A stretch of 64,000 nucleotides of DNA from Enoplolaimus lenunculus (taxonomy: Eukaryota > Nematoda > Enoplea > Enoplida > Thoracostomopsidae), in NCBI GenBank assembly GCA_030248215.1, contig JASANG010000916.1, positions 62,001 through 126,000 on the forward strand, given 5' to 3'. Position numbers and translations under genes: made by a program. The notes under the pieces are model-generated. The model was not told the DNA's origin. It saw only the letters and a list, made by a program, of their open reading frames with translations, and did not search any database. Position 1 is the first letter of the stretch. The number at the start of each line of letters is the position of its first letter. This document shows positions 44,401-57,400 of the stretch, one piece after another.

Positions 44401-47400
44401 GCAGCAAAAATTAACAGTGAGTTGCGATCGTAATTAGCATAATTTAGAGGCAAACCTTTATTATATATGCTTACCTGGTTTGGCAGTTTTTTGATTTTGG
44501 AGTACAGCAGCAACACGAAAGCATAATCCTCTATGTTTTCATTAATGTTAAAACTAAAAAAAGCTAAAATTACCAAATTCGAGGTTGGAATTTAAGTAAA
44601 CTTTTAATTTTTCAACTTTAAACAAAAAGTATGCTAATTCTACAAAACTAACAACTACACATAAATCTCTGCAACTACGACTGTCAAATTCATTTATTCG
44701 CTTTTACAATTAGCCATATTATAAACTTCTGAAATCAACAATTAACTGGTAATAGGTGCTACATGTATTTGAAAAATTGCTGGTTTGATTTAAAAAAACG
44801 AAATTATGTTTTTCTTAAAGTATGCGTTGTGACTTGAGAATGCTTAGTTCTTAACATTTTAAATATGAGCATCGCTCACGAATTTCATAAAATATATACC
44901 CACATTTCATTGCCTGAACTGCTTACAAATGATAGCTTTGCAAAAAAAATAACAACTTTTGAATCAAATTTTGACTAAAATCTAAATCACGTCCTATGAT
45001 GACGTGTCACTCGAACAACTTTTGACGCAATTCGAATTATTTTAAAAATTTGAATATATTTACGAAATACATAAATGTTCACCTGTATTTGTTCAAACTG
45101 ATGCTTTGATGAAATTTTGGAAAATATAGGAAAACTAGATTTAGTTTCGAAACTGGAAACTTTCAATTGAAGCTGGAAAAAAAGTGCGCTCAGGTAAATC
45201 GGAGATTCGCCCAACTGGTAAAACTCATTACCATGGTTGTTTTGACGCCAACGCAAACAAGTCCACGTCAACTAATTTAAATTGAGTTCAATTTTTCAAA
45301 CATGCTGACGGTAGTTTTCGCTGATTGGAAAATATCACCTTTCGGAAATGCCCAATTTGTAGCGACAATATCAATAAGGCTTAGTCAAATAATCGTGTGA
45401 TAACTCTCTCGTATTTACCCTATTGGATATCATTTTAGTGGTTTAACCCTTTCTCACATGAATATTTTCTATTTCCCCTGAGACCTACTTTTATGCCAGG
45501 ATTCGAACTCCAGTGACTGGAGTGGGAGACGTATACCATCCCGACTCAGCTATAGGAGCTGGACGCTCGAGCCCGAGGGGTCTCTCACGTCTTGTGGTGA
45601 TTTAGTACTATGATATATACGTGTTGCAATTGTTAAACACGGTGCGATATATACTATTTAATGTATATACACTGCGCTGAGTTGCCTACAGGCAACTCAA
45701 TGTGAGAAGGGGTTAATAAATCACTTCATTAACAGATATTGGGCTAATACCTCCCATCTCATTCTCACCATGAAATTTTTAGCTTAGTCTCAAAAACACA
45801 CAACCCTGGACACCTTGGATTGAAATCATTGGAACCGGGAAAACTTTAATTGATTCCTTGAATGGGGGAACCTTAAAGCGATTCCTGACGAGAAAAACTT
45901 TACTCGATATCAAAAACCCATCAGTCGAAATCATATGAGCGAAAGTAATTAAAAAAACTTCAACAAAAATGTCTTAAAAAGTTGAAATATTATATTTTAT
46001 TTTAAATTTTACATTTTTATATTTAACGCATGGTCGTTTCAAATACAAGGACGTCCCCACGGAGGGCGTGGAGAGGTCGTGTTCACCAACCAAAATTGAG
46101 CTGGTACCCACCCCACAAATAGGCTCGGTCCAAAAGGAAACAATCTTCAATTGCAATTGTAGGGGTCCTCCAAAATTATAACGTGCCCCCCAAACATAAT
46201 TCTCTGTGAACGCCCATGTTGAAATGTTTAAAAATAAGTTAGTCAAACTTGAGTTTTTAAAATACTGCTTGATTTCGTGTACTGCATATTTGAGTCAAGA
46301 AGTGGCTTCTTTGATTTGCTTGTAAAAAATAGAAAAATTGCCGTCTTCCGTTGAAATAATGCCCATACTGGACCATAAATATATTACAAAATTATCAGCC
46401 CTTGTACAGCTTCGCCCACAGCTTTATTAGGCTCAGACGTAGGCTTAGCTTTCGGAAAAGGCTTACCTAAAGCCTAAACCTCTGATTGAGCTTTTGTTTA
46501 TGCCTAATTCTGAGCTTAAGCCTTAATCGTTTACATGCAACTAGTCATCCCAAAACGTCCCATGTTGTTAATAATTAAGGCTTAGGATCATAATTAGGCA
46601 TAGACAACGGCTCAATCAGACGTAGGCTTAGCTTTCGGAAAAGGCTTACCTAAAGCCTAAACCTCTGATCGAGCCTTTGTTGATGCCTAATTTTGAGCTT
46701 AAGCCTTAATCATTAACATGCAACTAGTCATCCCAAAACGTCCCATGTTGTTAATGATTAAGGCTTAGGATCAGCATTAGGCATAGACAACGGCTCAATC
46801 AGACGTAGGTTTAGCCTTCGGAAAAGGCTTACCTAAAGCCTAAACCTCTGATTGAGCTTCTGTCTATGCCTAATTCTGAGCTTAAGCCTTAATCATTAAC
46901 ATGGGACGTTATGGGATGACCAGTTACACCGAAGGCGTAGTATGTTTTTAAGTTTACCAACTTAAGAAAGTTTACCCCTAAAACTTGTAAAAAAGCTTAC
47001 ATTCCTCCATAAATTACAAATTGTGGGGTCGGGTCCGCTCCATTCGCGCTTATGTAGTGTCTCGGGGGTAGATATCACAATTTTAGCCGTAGCGTTCTGC
47101 TCAATTCCCTTGAAGTTCTGCTTATGCTGTTTATTAGTTATAGAAAAAAATCATCTATACTAAACCCAGTGCCGGCGGAAGCGCCCGCCGAACTCTCCAA
47201 TGGCCGATAGACCCTTAGGCGATCACATGTTGACAAACTAAAAATTTTTTTGCGAATCACGCAGTTATAGAGCTGTGAAACATTTTATTGGGGGTCCCCT
47301 GGACCTGTTTGGAAAGGACCGACTATCCAACCGCGACCCTGGCCAAGCCATTGCCTGTGAGCCTCAGCCTGAACCGTGGGGAAAGTATGCAAGAGCCGCT

Positions 47401-50400
47401 TCTTGTTTGCATACGTCGCCGATCGTTTCGTTTTCCGGTTCCGCTAAGCTTACCAGGGGGTACTGAGAGGAGGGGCCGTCCCCCTAAATCGGAATCAGTA
47501 CTTGCGTCATAATTTACATTAGATGCAAAAATTACGTATGCTTTCCAGCTCGCTTCGCTCGCGATGTTTTTCACTGATCAATTTTTGAAAAATTTTGCCA
47601 GCTGCGGTGTTCAAAGGTAGGCATCAAAGTTAAATTTGTCAAACCTAACAGAGTTTAAAACTAAAGATAGTAATAAAAATTGTGCAAAGCTTCAATACAT
47701 AACCCCTAGACCAGGAGTGGCTCGCTAAATGAATATAGAAATGTTTAAACTGTTACAGAAGGATTGACAATGTATAGCTTCACTCTCGTTTCGCTCGCGA
47801 ATTGTTCAAAGTTCTGTTTAAGTGCTGGCTTTGAACCGTTAGTCACTCTGTTTTTAACTCCTAGTGCCTAAAAATATTTCATATTAAACAAAAATTTCCC
47901 CACAGACTTCTCAGACTGAATTTCTGTACTAGAGTACAGGACAACAGTGTCTAGCTTTTCGCTCGCTTCGCTCAAAGTTTTTTCAAATCGTGTTCACGTG
48001 GCAAACTATATTCGACCTTTCCAGATAGCCAAAACTGTCCAAATGTTAAGGACCTAAAACAGAATTCTGAAACTGGTGCTCGGAACCAACTACGTGAGCG
48101 TTGCCAACCTCACAAATCCCACGAAAAAATCGAGATCCGCACTGCTAAAGGATTCTAAGTTTACTTTTAGGCCGTAAAAGAGGCACAGGCCTGAGGATGC
48201 GGCCCCCTCTCGATATAAAATTTCTCGGTACGCCACTGAAGCTTACAAAATCCGGTTCCGACGACTAGCCTCAATTTAAATCCACGTATATTCAGACACA
48301 AAAGCTAAAACAGCAAAAGCTTCGGACATATGGTAACCCTATTTGACTCTACCAATACACGCGTTCAGTTTAAGACATTTAAACGACTTATAAACAAGCA
48401 AATTAAAGCGTAAACAGGCGTGCGTTCGCGGAAAATTTGAACTGGAGGGTGTCATGCCAAAAATTTTTAGACCAGAGACGGCAGCTACAGATGTGACATT
48501 TTGTGACGTGCTGGATAAGAGGTTATATAGTTTTGTAAATATGTGTATATATTTGGTACGAGAAAAGGTTTTTAAGCAGCACAAAAATTCGGCAAGGTAT
48601 TAATGAAACGCCTTTATACAATAGGGGAAACCCTGGCATATAATTATGTTCAACGAGCTTAAAGACAACATTTGAAGATAATCAAAAACTAAAACAAGTA
48701 AAATCACGGATAAAATATTTCGACAGCGAAGCGAACGAAAAGGCAAACGCTATTCTATATTCAATTACTGTACAAATTTGTGATTTGGTTTGAGCTCCTG
48801 GGAGCGAACTGTCGGCTCCCGAGATTTCCCTATTTCGTTCCGTGGAAATCTTCTCAAAAAATTGATTATATGATAATTCTTACCGGTTATAGGATGTCTA
48901 CATAGCAACCACCTCAACATTACAATATATAACGCCTTAATAAACGAGAGTACCAGGAAATATCACTCCAAATGTTCGTTGGGTGTTCCCCCGAAATTTG
49001 CCTAACTACTGTCTACATAGTTTTCATACTTTCGTGCTGCTCTTCAAATCTACTGCTATCTCAACTCATCCGTTTAAATTTCTGAAACCCTCCGTTTAAA
49101 TTTCTCAAACCCTCCGTTTAAATTTCGCAACCCCTTTGTTTAAATTTCTCAACCCCTCCGTTTAAATTTCTCAACCCCTCTGTTTAAATTTCTCAACCCC
49201 TCCGTTTAAATTTCTCAACCCCTCTGTTTAAATTTCTCAACCCCTCCGTTTAAATTTCTCAACCCCTCTGTTTAAATTTCTCAACCCCTCCTTTAAATTT
49301 CTGAACCCCTCCGGTTTAATTTCTCAACCCCTCCGTTTAAATTTTCTGCTAACACCGCATATGCAAGCAATATTTGGTTTTGATTGCAAGACAACAACGT
49401 ACGTGCAATTAAATAAAGCGTCAAACGGACACGTAAAGCAAATACTAAGTAGTATAAATAAGGCGATTAAAAATTCTCCAAAGCGTCAAATTTCTAATAA
49501 ATTTGAATATTCGGTTCAAGAGAGAATTTTTTAAGTCACAATATTTAAATACTTGCAGCTTTAAGAATTTGGACGACGAGGGGTGGTTGAACGTCGCGCG
49601 TGGCAAAATGTTACATTTTAAACAAGGGGGCGTGATTGCATTTTAACCCAGCGTTGCACAATCGCGTCTACAGTCATCTGAATAGAAATTTGACGAAATT
49701 GTGTGAGGTTGATCATCAAACGATTTTTGAAATGCTTTTTGGTGCAAATTAAAAGGGTCTTAAAGACTTTAGAATCCGGCTGAGTCCCTGCGAACGTTCG
49801 GACGCCTGCCCACGTTGGCACGCCCTACCCCCTACTAGAAGCTCACTCCAGTGTTGAGCCGTCTTGCCAACCGGTATTTACGTGAGAAGAGTTGAATTTT
49901 GAAAATTTTTGCATATTTGAGCTTTTCATGATCTTCTCTATTCATTCAGTATTGAAATTTGCGTAGCTCATATTTACAGTATAAAATAAACCAATGATTT
50001 AATTTACCTAAATAAATTTGTGTGCTTGTATAAATTTCAAGTTTTAGACGTTGGAATGTCGTAGAAATAACCAGGTGTGGGATTTAACCAGATTATTAAG
50101 AGTTTAAAACCGTTTCTGGTTCGCTTAGAAGGCATTCAAAAATCGATGGTGGGCGGTCCAAGCAATTTTGGCCAATTTCCGTTCAGATTACTGTAGAAGC
50201 GGTAATGCAAAAATGGGTTACAGCCACCTCCTACAAGAGTAATCAATTTTGTTGTATGGGCATTATGTACTTAGCCATAATTTACATGTTTCGGCACTTG
50301 TACCTTTATCCCACGGTATAGCCCAAGCCTAAGCCTACCTAAGCCTATGTCCGACAGTAAAACTAATGTCAGAGCCATCGAGGAATTGAAAAAATTCTGA

Positions 50401-51445
50401 CGATGGCCGGGCTGGCAAAAGTTATGAAACGCACATTTTACTGTATGCTATATATGTGTCAATTTTCTGAGGTGGAAAATTGTAAGGTAGCGACTTTACC
50501 ATTTTACCACAAACGTTTTCTGATGTTCCCTTTTAGATTCGTTTGTGGTCTGAGCATCATCAAGTCTAACTTATGTCTAAATATGAAAATGTGTAAAAAA
50601 TGTGAAGAAAAGTGTGCAAATGCTCATTTTCCATTGAAAACTACGCTGTTTAGAGATATACCAACAGTTTTAATTATTTCAATCCGTGTTTGTTTTGCCG
50701 ACAGACGAAAACTAAAAAAATTTAGAAACACCAGAAATATAGAAACTCTAAAATCAAATCGATTATTCGCGTTCCGTCTGCATTGAAATACACTTTTTAG
50801 GACTGTCAACCTGACAACAAACCTAATAAATAATTAGTGTATATGTTTCGTTTCAATTTAAACCAAAGCGCAGTACCTTTTTAATTTCCACCCAACCATC
50901 GCTACAGCGTAGGATAGGGGATTTATCTGCCTGAATGTTTTGGAAAGACCCTAACCAGATATTTTTACAGGTTGTAGAATAACCTGCAAAGGTCAAAAAA
51001 TTATCCCGTCCCAAATCAGAATCCAAGAAACGCTTTTGTTTCCACCTTCGATAGACACAAACTTACCCTTCACAACCGTTGTTCGAGCGTAAATTCGCTT
51101 CCAAGCAACACGTGGACTGTGGTCGTTTGTTGCCAACGGGACAAAGAGGTGTTATTGGTCCAGAGATTTCGGATATTTGAGTTGCATTTAGCGAATTTAC
51201 CGGAATGCTTAATCGTTTGTTGTTGTTGTTGTTATTATTGTTATTATTATCGTTTTTATTGCCGCTGTTGTCGAGATCTTCAGTATCAGTGTTGTTCAGC
51301 TCCAGTTGGGTTGCGTTGAGATTCGTTGAACGATCAGTTGCAACATCATCTTTACTGTTGAGGTTGTTGCTGTTGTTGTTGTTGTTGTTGTTGTTGTTGC
51401 TTGAGTTGTCGCTGGTTTTATCGTTGTTTGTGTTCTTGATCTCGG

Positions 51446-51485
<40 letters not shown>

Positions 51486-54400
51486 GCTTTTGCTGCTGTT
51501 TTCGTTGTTTGTACGTTTGAATCCTTTTCTTTCATCGCCTTCTGTGCCGTTTGTAACCTCGCTATTGCTGTTTTTTGTCTCGTCTTCGCTACTGTCGATC
51601 TCGTTGTCGTTCCACTTTGTCACAACTTTTGAGGTTTCGTCAAGTGCAAGTTTCCGTCGTTCAACGTCTAGTTCAATTCGACTCGAGTTCGCCGACTGTT
51701 GCTCGACAGCTGCTCTGTTCAAATGAACACGACTTTGGTCGAACTGTGGTCGACAATAAATCGAGCACGAAAATTTAGTAGTGTCGTTTTCGTGTCGCCT
51801 GAGCTCAGGTGACGTGTCAGAGCTTGGACTCGCTGTCGAGTCAGCTCGAGCCGCGAGCACAGAGTCCGAACGACGCGGCTGAACGATGTTTTGAACTGAT
51901 TCAGCGGATTTCAAAGGCGATGTGGGATGCACACCTGCGGGTGATATCAGGTGATGGGATGTGGGATCCGGGGTATTTCCAAAGAGGGCAGAAAGATTGC
52001 TTACGCTCATTGATGCCGATTTTAACCGGTATTTGTGCGGTGTCGCGTACAGCGGTTCGGAGCTGAAATAAAAAAAAATGTGTTGAATTACATCAGGGAT
52101 TAGTCTGATATATAGATAGCTTAAAACATAATGCAATTAATTGCAACTGCAGTCGAAATAGTATACTGCATAACTGCAATGGGTACCTGTTTGCATACGA
52201 TCATATTTAATGAGGTAAAGTAATTTTAAATAAGAAAACTAGTTATAATTACATGAAAAGATAGCGCTTGTCTTACCAGAATGTCCACGTCACAGCCATT
52301 TCACGTAATATTTTGGGTTATTTTTATATGTCGTTTTTATAGCATTTACAATTTAATTTGATTCAACGTGTACCTCTAAATTAAATTATACTACAGAGTG
52401 CAGTTCGTTGTGTAATTCTAAGGTACTGTAAATCCATGTGAACCGTTTTGAAATTTCGACTAAAAGTTGAAACTACAACAATGCATCAGTTGCTCATTTC
52501 TGGTACCAAGAAACTTTAATAAACGTGAATGCGGTAATTTCAGATGCACCGGAAGCGGAAATTTAGGGGTGCAGAGCGAACAATGGTCAGTCTCTGGCTA
52601 CGGGGTCGCTTATATGGGTGTATGCGATCAATTTAAACTGTACCATATAGAGCATTTCACAAAAACTTTGATGCAGATGCGGTGGCGCTCAAACACACGA
52701 CGTACAAATCACTAGTCGGCTACTTTAACTACTCAGCTACGCAGTCATGCAAACATTTCGCTACAATGGCTTTGTACCTTCTACGGTTTGGCGCTACATA
52801 CTGCTATAGAACGCTTGAGGGTAAATCTAGCGCTATATTTGTACAGCGACGCTGTCTGGCACCGCAAGTTAAAAAATTGGAATTTCCAAATTGTTATCCG
52901 GCATCGTGCGGCAACTCAAATGCGTTGACATACGGTGTCTGACGACATTAAAATAGTGGAAAAGTATAGCACCACTTTCAGTCCATTTGTCCCAGCTAAC
53001 ATTTAATTATTAACCGAAAAAATTCTCAAAATCATGAGCGCAACGGCCGTTTTGGCGTTTCCGCCGAATACGCCTTTGTTCAAGGCACCTCCCCAAGAAA
53101 ACGCTGACTGAGAGTGACGACATGCTTGGCCCATGTATAGAACAGGGCCGGAACAGTAGTATAAGCATATTCCTAAGCCTAAGCCCAAGCCTGAGCCTAA
53201 GTGTACGGATGAGCCTAGTCCTAAGCCTAAGCATAAGCAAAAAAATTAGTCTAAAGCTTAAGCTGACTCTATTATAGCCCCTCCGGAAAACGATCCGGCC
53301 CTGTTCTATACATGGGCCACATGCTTAATAGAAAAACGAAAGTATTTTTCTGAGTTAACATCATTTTAAGCAATAAAAAGTTAATACGAAAAAATTACAC
53401 AGCTTCAGATTTTTGGACGTAGAAAGTTTGAGTAAACTATAATATCACAGTAGGAAACTGTATAGGAAACGATGACCAATTTTTAGCGTAATAAAACGGA
53501 AACTTTTTGTTTTTGGTGTCGCAGTTTTTCTCAAAAATTTAAAAATTAATATATTTATAGGCGTTTTTTTAAAAATTTCACACAGCAAGCAATCGCGGTT
53601 TGATTAAATATATGAAAATATTTGGCCGTAAAGCCTGTCGTATAGCGAAGGCATGGACCGAATTTTGGGTCCGTGTGAAGAGCTCCAGCTTTAAGCCAAT
53701 TTTTTTCGTAGGCTTATGCTTAGGGTTAAGCTCATTCTTACGTTTAGGCTTAGGAATATGCTTATACTACCGTAACAGCCCTATTTTATATTTTGGCCGA
53801 ATTTTGTAACTTGACTACAAAAACTCGAATCTTCTTACTTAAAATATAAAATGAATTTTTCAACGCAGACTCGCTTAATTTGGCAACAATTGTTTATTCT
53901 GTAGTTTTAAAAATGATTTCACTTTCGAATGTTTTTCCTTTTAAATCTGGCATTACATTAAAATTTTGCTTGGGGGGGTCAAGCCAAAATGCATATGGAC
54001 CTGGCGGTAGCAGGTCAAGAAATTCTGGCAGGATACCCGAGCGAGATATGAGTGAAAAAATCTCACGAGTAGAACGAGCGATAAGCCAATCGCAACGCAG
54101 TTTTATAAAAGTTTAAGTTTTCAGCAAAACAATTTGATGATTTGGAACGACGGAATTGGTGTGATTAGTCTGAAAAATTTATAAAAAAACACGGTAACGC
54201 CCTATTCACACGTGCAAGTTTGTGTTGCAACAAGTTGCAGCTGCAAATTGCACGTGAAACTTGCATCTTTTCATCAACCAATGAGAAAGCGGCTGCAATT
54301 CATTCAGTGAACTTGCATTGGTTGTTCACAAATGTGCACTAGATTTATAGCTATGATTTTTTATGAATTATTTGCAGCTGCAAGTTTTTCGAACGGGACT

Positions 54401-57400
54401 TTTCGAACGGGATTTTGGACAAAATACGCAAGTGCAAATTGCCGTTGCAAGTTCTCGCAGCAAAAATTTGCACGTGTGAACACGGTTTTACAAATAGAGA
54501 TGAATAGTATTTATGAGTAAAAACTTTTTTCAACATTTCGTAAATGAAATGTCGAATTTCAAAACCGCAAATGTCCAGTATATCTTAAAATATTTTTCCT
54601 TGGTCCGAAAAAAATTGTCTGCACCGCTGAGTCTCTTTACAGGCGGTGTCGTGGAGGGTGTTTTATTCACAGTTGACTTTTAAACTAAAAATGAGTGTCG
54701 CTCGGCGCGTAAAATCTATCAATTTTTGACGTTCATTGTGTCACAAAATTTTAATTATTTGCCATTATTCTTTAAAGAAATGTTTGAAAAAACAGTTAGT
54801 TTTTCAGAAATTGTACGATTGCCTTTTTTACGCTTGGTATTCTTGTAGCACCGAAATTTTTGACATTTTTGACTCAATATATTTTAGTATAAAAGGAAAC
54901 AAAAGGGCGTAGCCAGGATTTCAGTTTAGGTGGGCACAACCTGATGGAAACCTAACGTTTTTTGACTCTAGAATTGAGATATTCTAAAACATGTAAAAAT
55001 AATTTTTCTTGTCTATTCAGAAAATTTGAGAGGGGATATATCTCTGTATTTCCTCTGCTTTGTATACGGTGTTGGATAAAAAATAAGAGCTGTGCACCCG
55101 GTCACCGTGTGATTTTTCATCTACTCATTTCGGTGGTATATTTTCGCTGAAAAAAATACGCAACTTGACAGATAGAAAAAAGAAACTTTTATAAATCGAA
55201 TAAGTTCGCAAAAACGAAGAAAACGTATTTTTTCACGATTGTCTCAAAATGTTAACCGGATTACGTATTTTGAATTTGAGTTTTTTTTGAAATTTCAAAA
55301 ATTTAATCTTCGATTTTAAGAGAAACACATTTTCTAACAAGTGTCTACATCGTTCACAGTAGCCACTTGACATTGTGGTTGCGCATCGCTAAGCTTGAGA
55401 TAGAATATGAAACTATAGTTTTTAGGAAATATGTCATGAATTTCTCACAAATGTTGGTAATTGCTCAAAATATTAGCAGGAGGGATTAACAATTAAGAAA
55501 ACAAATAGTAAAACAGTGCGAAAATTTAAAAATTATTTTCAAAACTTTTAAACCTCCGTGAAATTGAATCCTAAGCAAGCAAGTCTTCAGTTATAAATTT
55601 AAAAAATTCCAAAAAATTACGCATGAATACAAAGAGTCTGACCGAGCAGTGATCAGACCTATGATGCTTACAGAAGTGGTCCGAGTTATAGGGTAGTCCC
55701 CATTTTAAGTCCAAGCAATAGGAGTCTGTATCCGTAATCAGAATTCATTAGTAGACGGATTCCATAAAGGCTTAATTAGTCTATAAATGAGACTGAAGCA
55801 GAAGAATAGCCTATACTTTTCAAACATGTAACAGACACTCAGACAACCCGCAATAATTTTGTTTAATCCGCAAAAAATTAGCTGACATGGCAAAAACACT
55901 AAAATGTTTCGAAGCCAGTCAGTTCTACCCAAAAGAAAGAATATAGAAAGATGGCTGCTGGGTCCAACTAACATGGAATGAATTAAAAATAAACATTAGT
56001 CCATAACTAAATAACACGGTTACTCTCTGGCTAGGCAAAATAAATATCAGTCTCCCATTTTATTCGAGTCATTACCGTAAAATGAAAAAGCGCTCTTAAT
56101 TATTTTAACACAAACAACCAATGAGGTTTTTTTAAGTTTGCAAGAATCACATTTCACTTGAATTAAATCTGGTATAAAGTGAACAGCCAATCAGGTTCAG
56201 TCATAGCAAAATAGATAGACTTAAATTATTTACTAAATTTTCATAACGTTTCAAAAATAATATTTTCAGCTGAAAATGTTGCTCAGAGTCGATTGTCGAA
56301 TATGTTCCTACTCAACTTTCTAAAACTTTTCTAACATTTCCGTATATTGAAACAGTTAAAAAGTTAAGATTCTTTTAATGTCTACTAAATTAGCAGCCAA
56401 TTCTCGTTTCGGGATCATTTTTACAATTAAACATGCAAACGGTTTCAACAACTTTCACTTAAAATTTGTCAAATTTGACTTACTTTTTTTGTTCGGAAAA
56501 TTCTTTCATTTGTTTCTGTAAGAAAATTTTGTTACTGATTATATTTTTGAAAGTTACTCAAATTGACAAACGGAGGTTGCTAAAAGTTTGGTTTCAACTC
56601 AAAGTCGCAAAACGAGTTTCTATACAGAATGACAAGGTTTTAGAACCAAATTATACTTAAAAATAAATTGCAATTTTAATAGACCGGCTACACTAATTTT
56701 ACTTATAATTTGCAATTTCTATGCATCGACTACACTATTGGTCCATTATTCTCAAATACGCATAGCACCTATCACAAGTTAGCGATATAATTTTAAACTC
56801 ACGAACATATACAATTGTGTATTCTGAAGCGAAGTAGCGCTGACCATACGCGAAAATATTGCTGAAGCTTATGCGTAAGACACTACGAACTTAGGCGCAG
56901 AGGCGGATCCAGAAACTTCAAACGGAAGGGCCGGACTGGCAAATGTTATGGAACGCAATTTTTACTGTAAGCTATATATGCCATTTGGCAGCGAAAATAT
57001 GTAAGGTAGGGAAAAATGTTCTGACAGGAAAAATTGTAACGTACGTACTAGGGAGGGACCTACACATTTTATCACAAAAAGATTTCGGACATGGGGCGGA
57101 CGTACGTCCCCTTCTCTGGATCCGCTAGTGCTTATGCGTACTATAAATAATCAATTAGAGATCGCAAGTAACGGAAAACTAAGCACCAATAGCAAAGCTA
57201 ATTTAAACTAAAATAAATATCTTTGCACGCCATGGTACAAACAGAACTCAGTGATATACTCAGAGCCTAATTATAGCCTTTGAACCACGCTCAAATAATG
57301 TAAACTTAAATTATTCTATTTGCAGTTTCTTATAGAATGAAGCGCAAACTTTCTTTTATTCCGCTATAATGATGTACAATTAAGTTTAATTCAAAACTAT

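Larger units (their letters stand above)
35605..51066 (-). other. Shroom-like intron 2 (15.5 kb), repeats only
   Basis: No exon or nested gene was recognised. Named elements inside it are listed separately. Unlisted stretches such as 39110-39770, 40620-41740, 42980-43250, 44580-45440 and 48260-49070 are AT-rich with no feature I could name. Confidence 0.6.

Noticed and set aside
44015-44407. 130-residue minus-strand frame
   Set aside because: It has no resemblance to a known protein, overlaps a possible SINE with a tRNA-like head, and has no intron or regulatory support.
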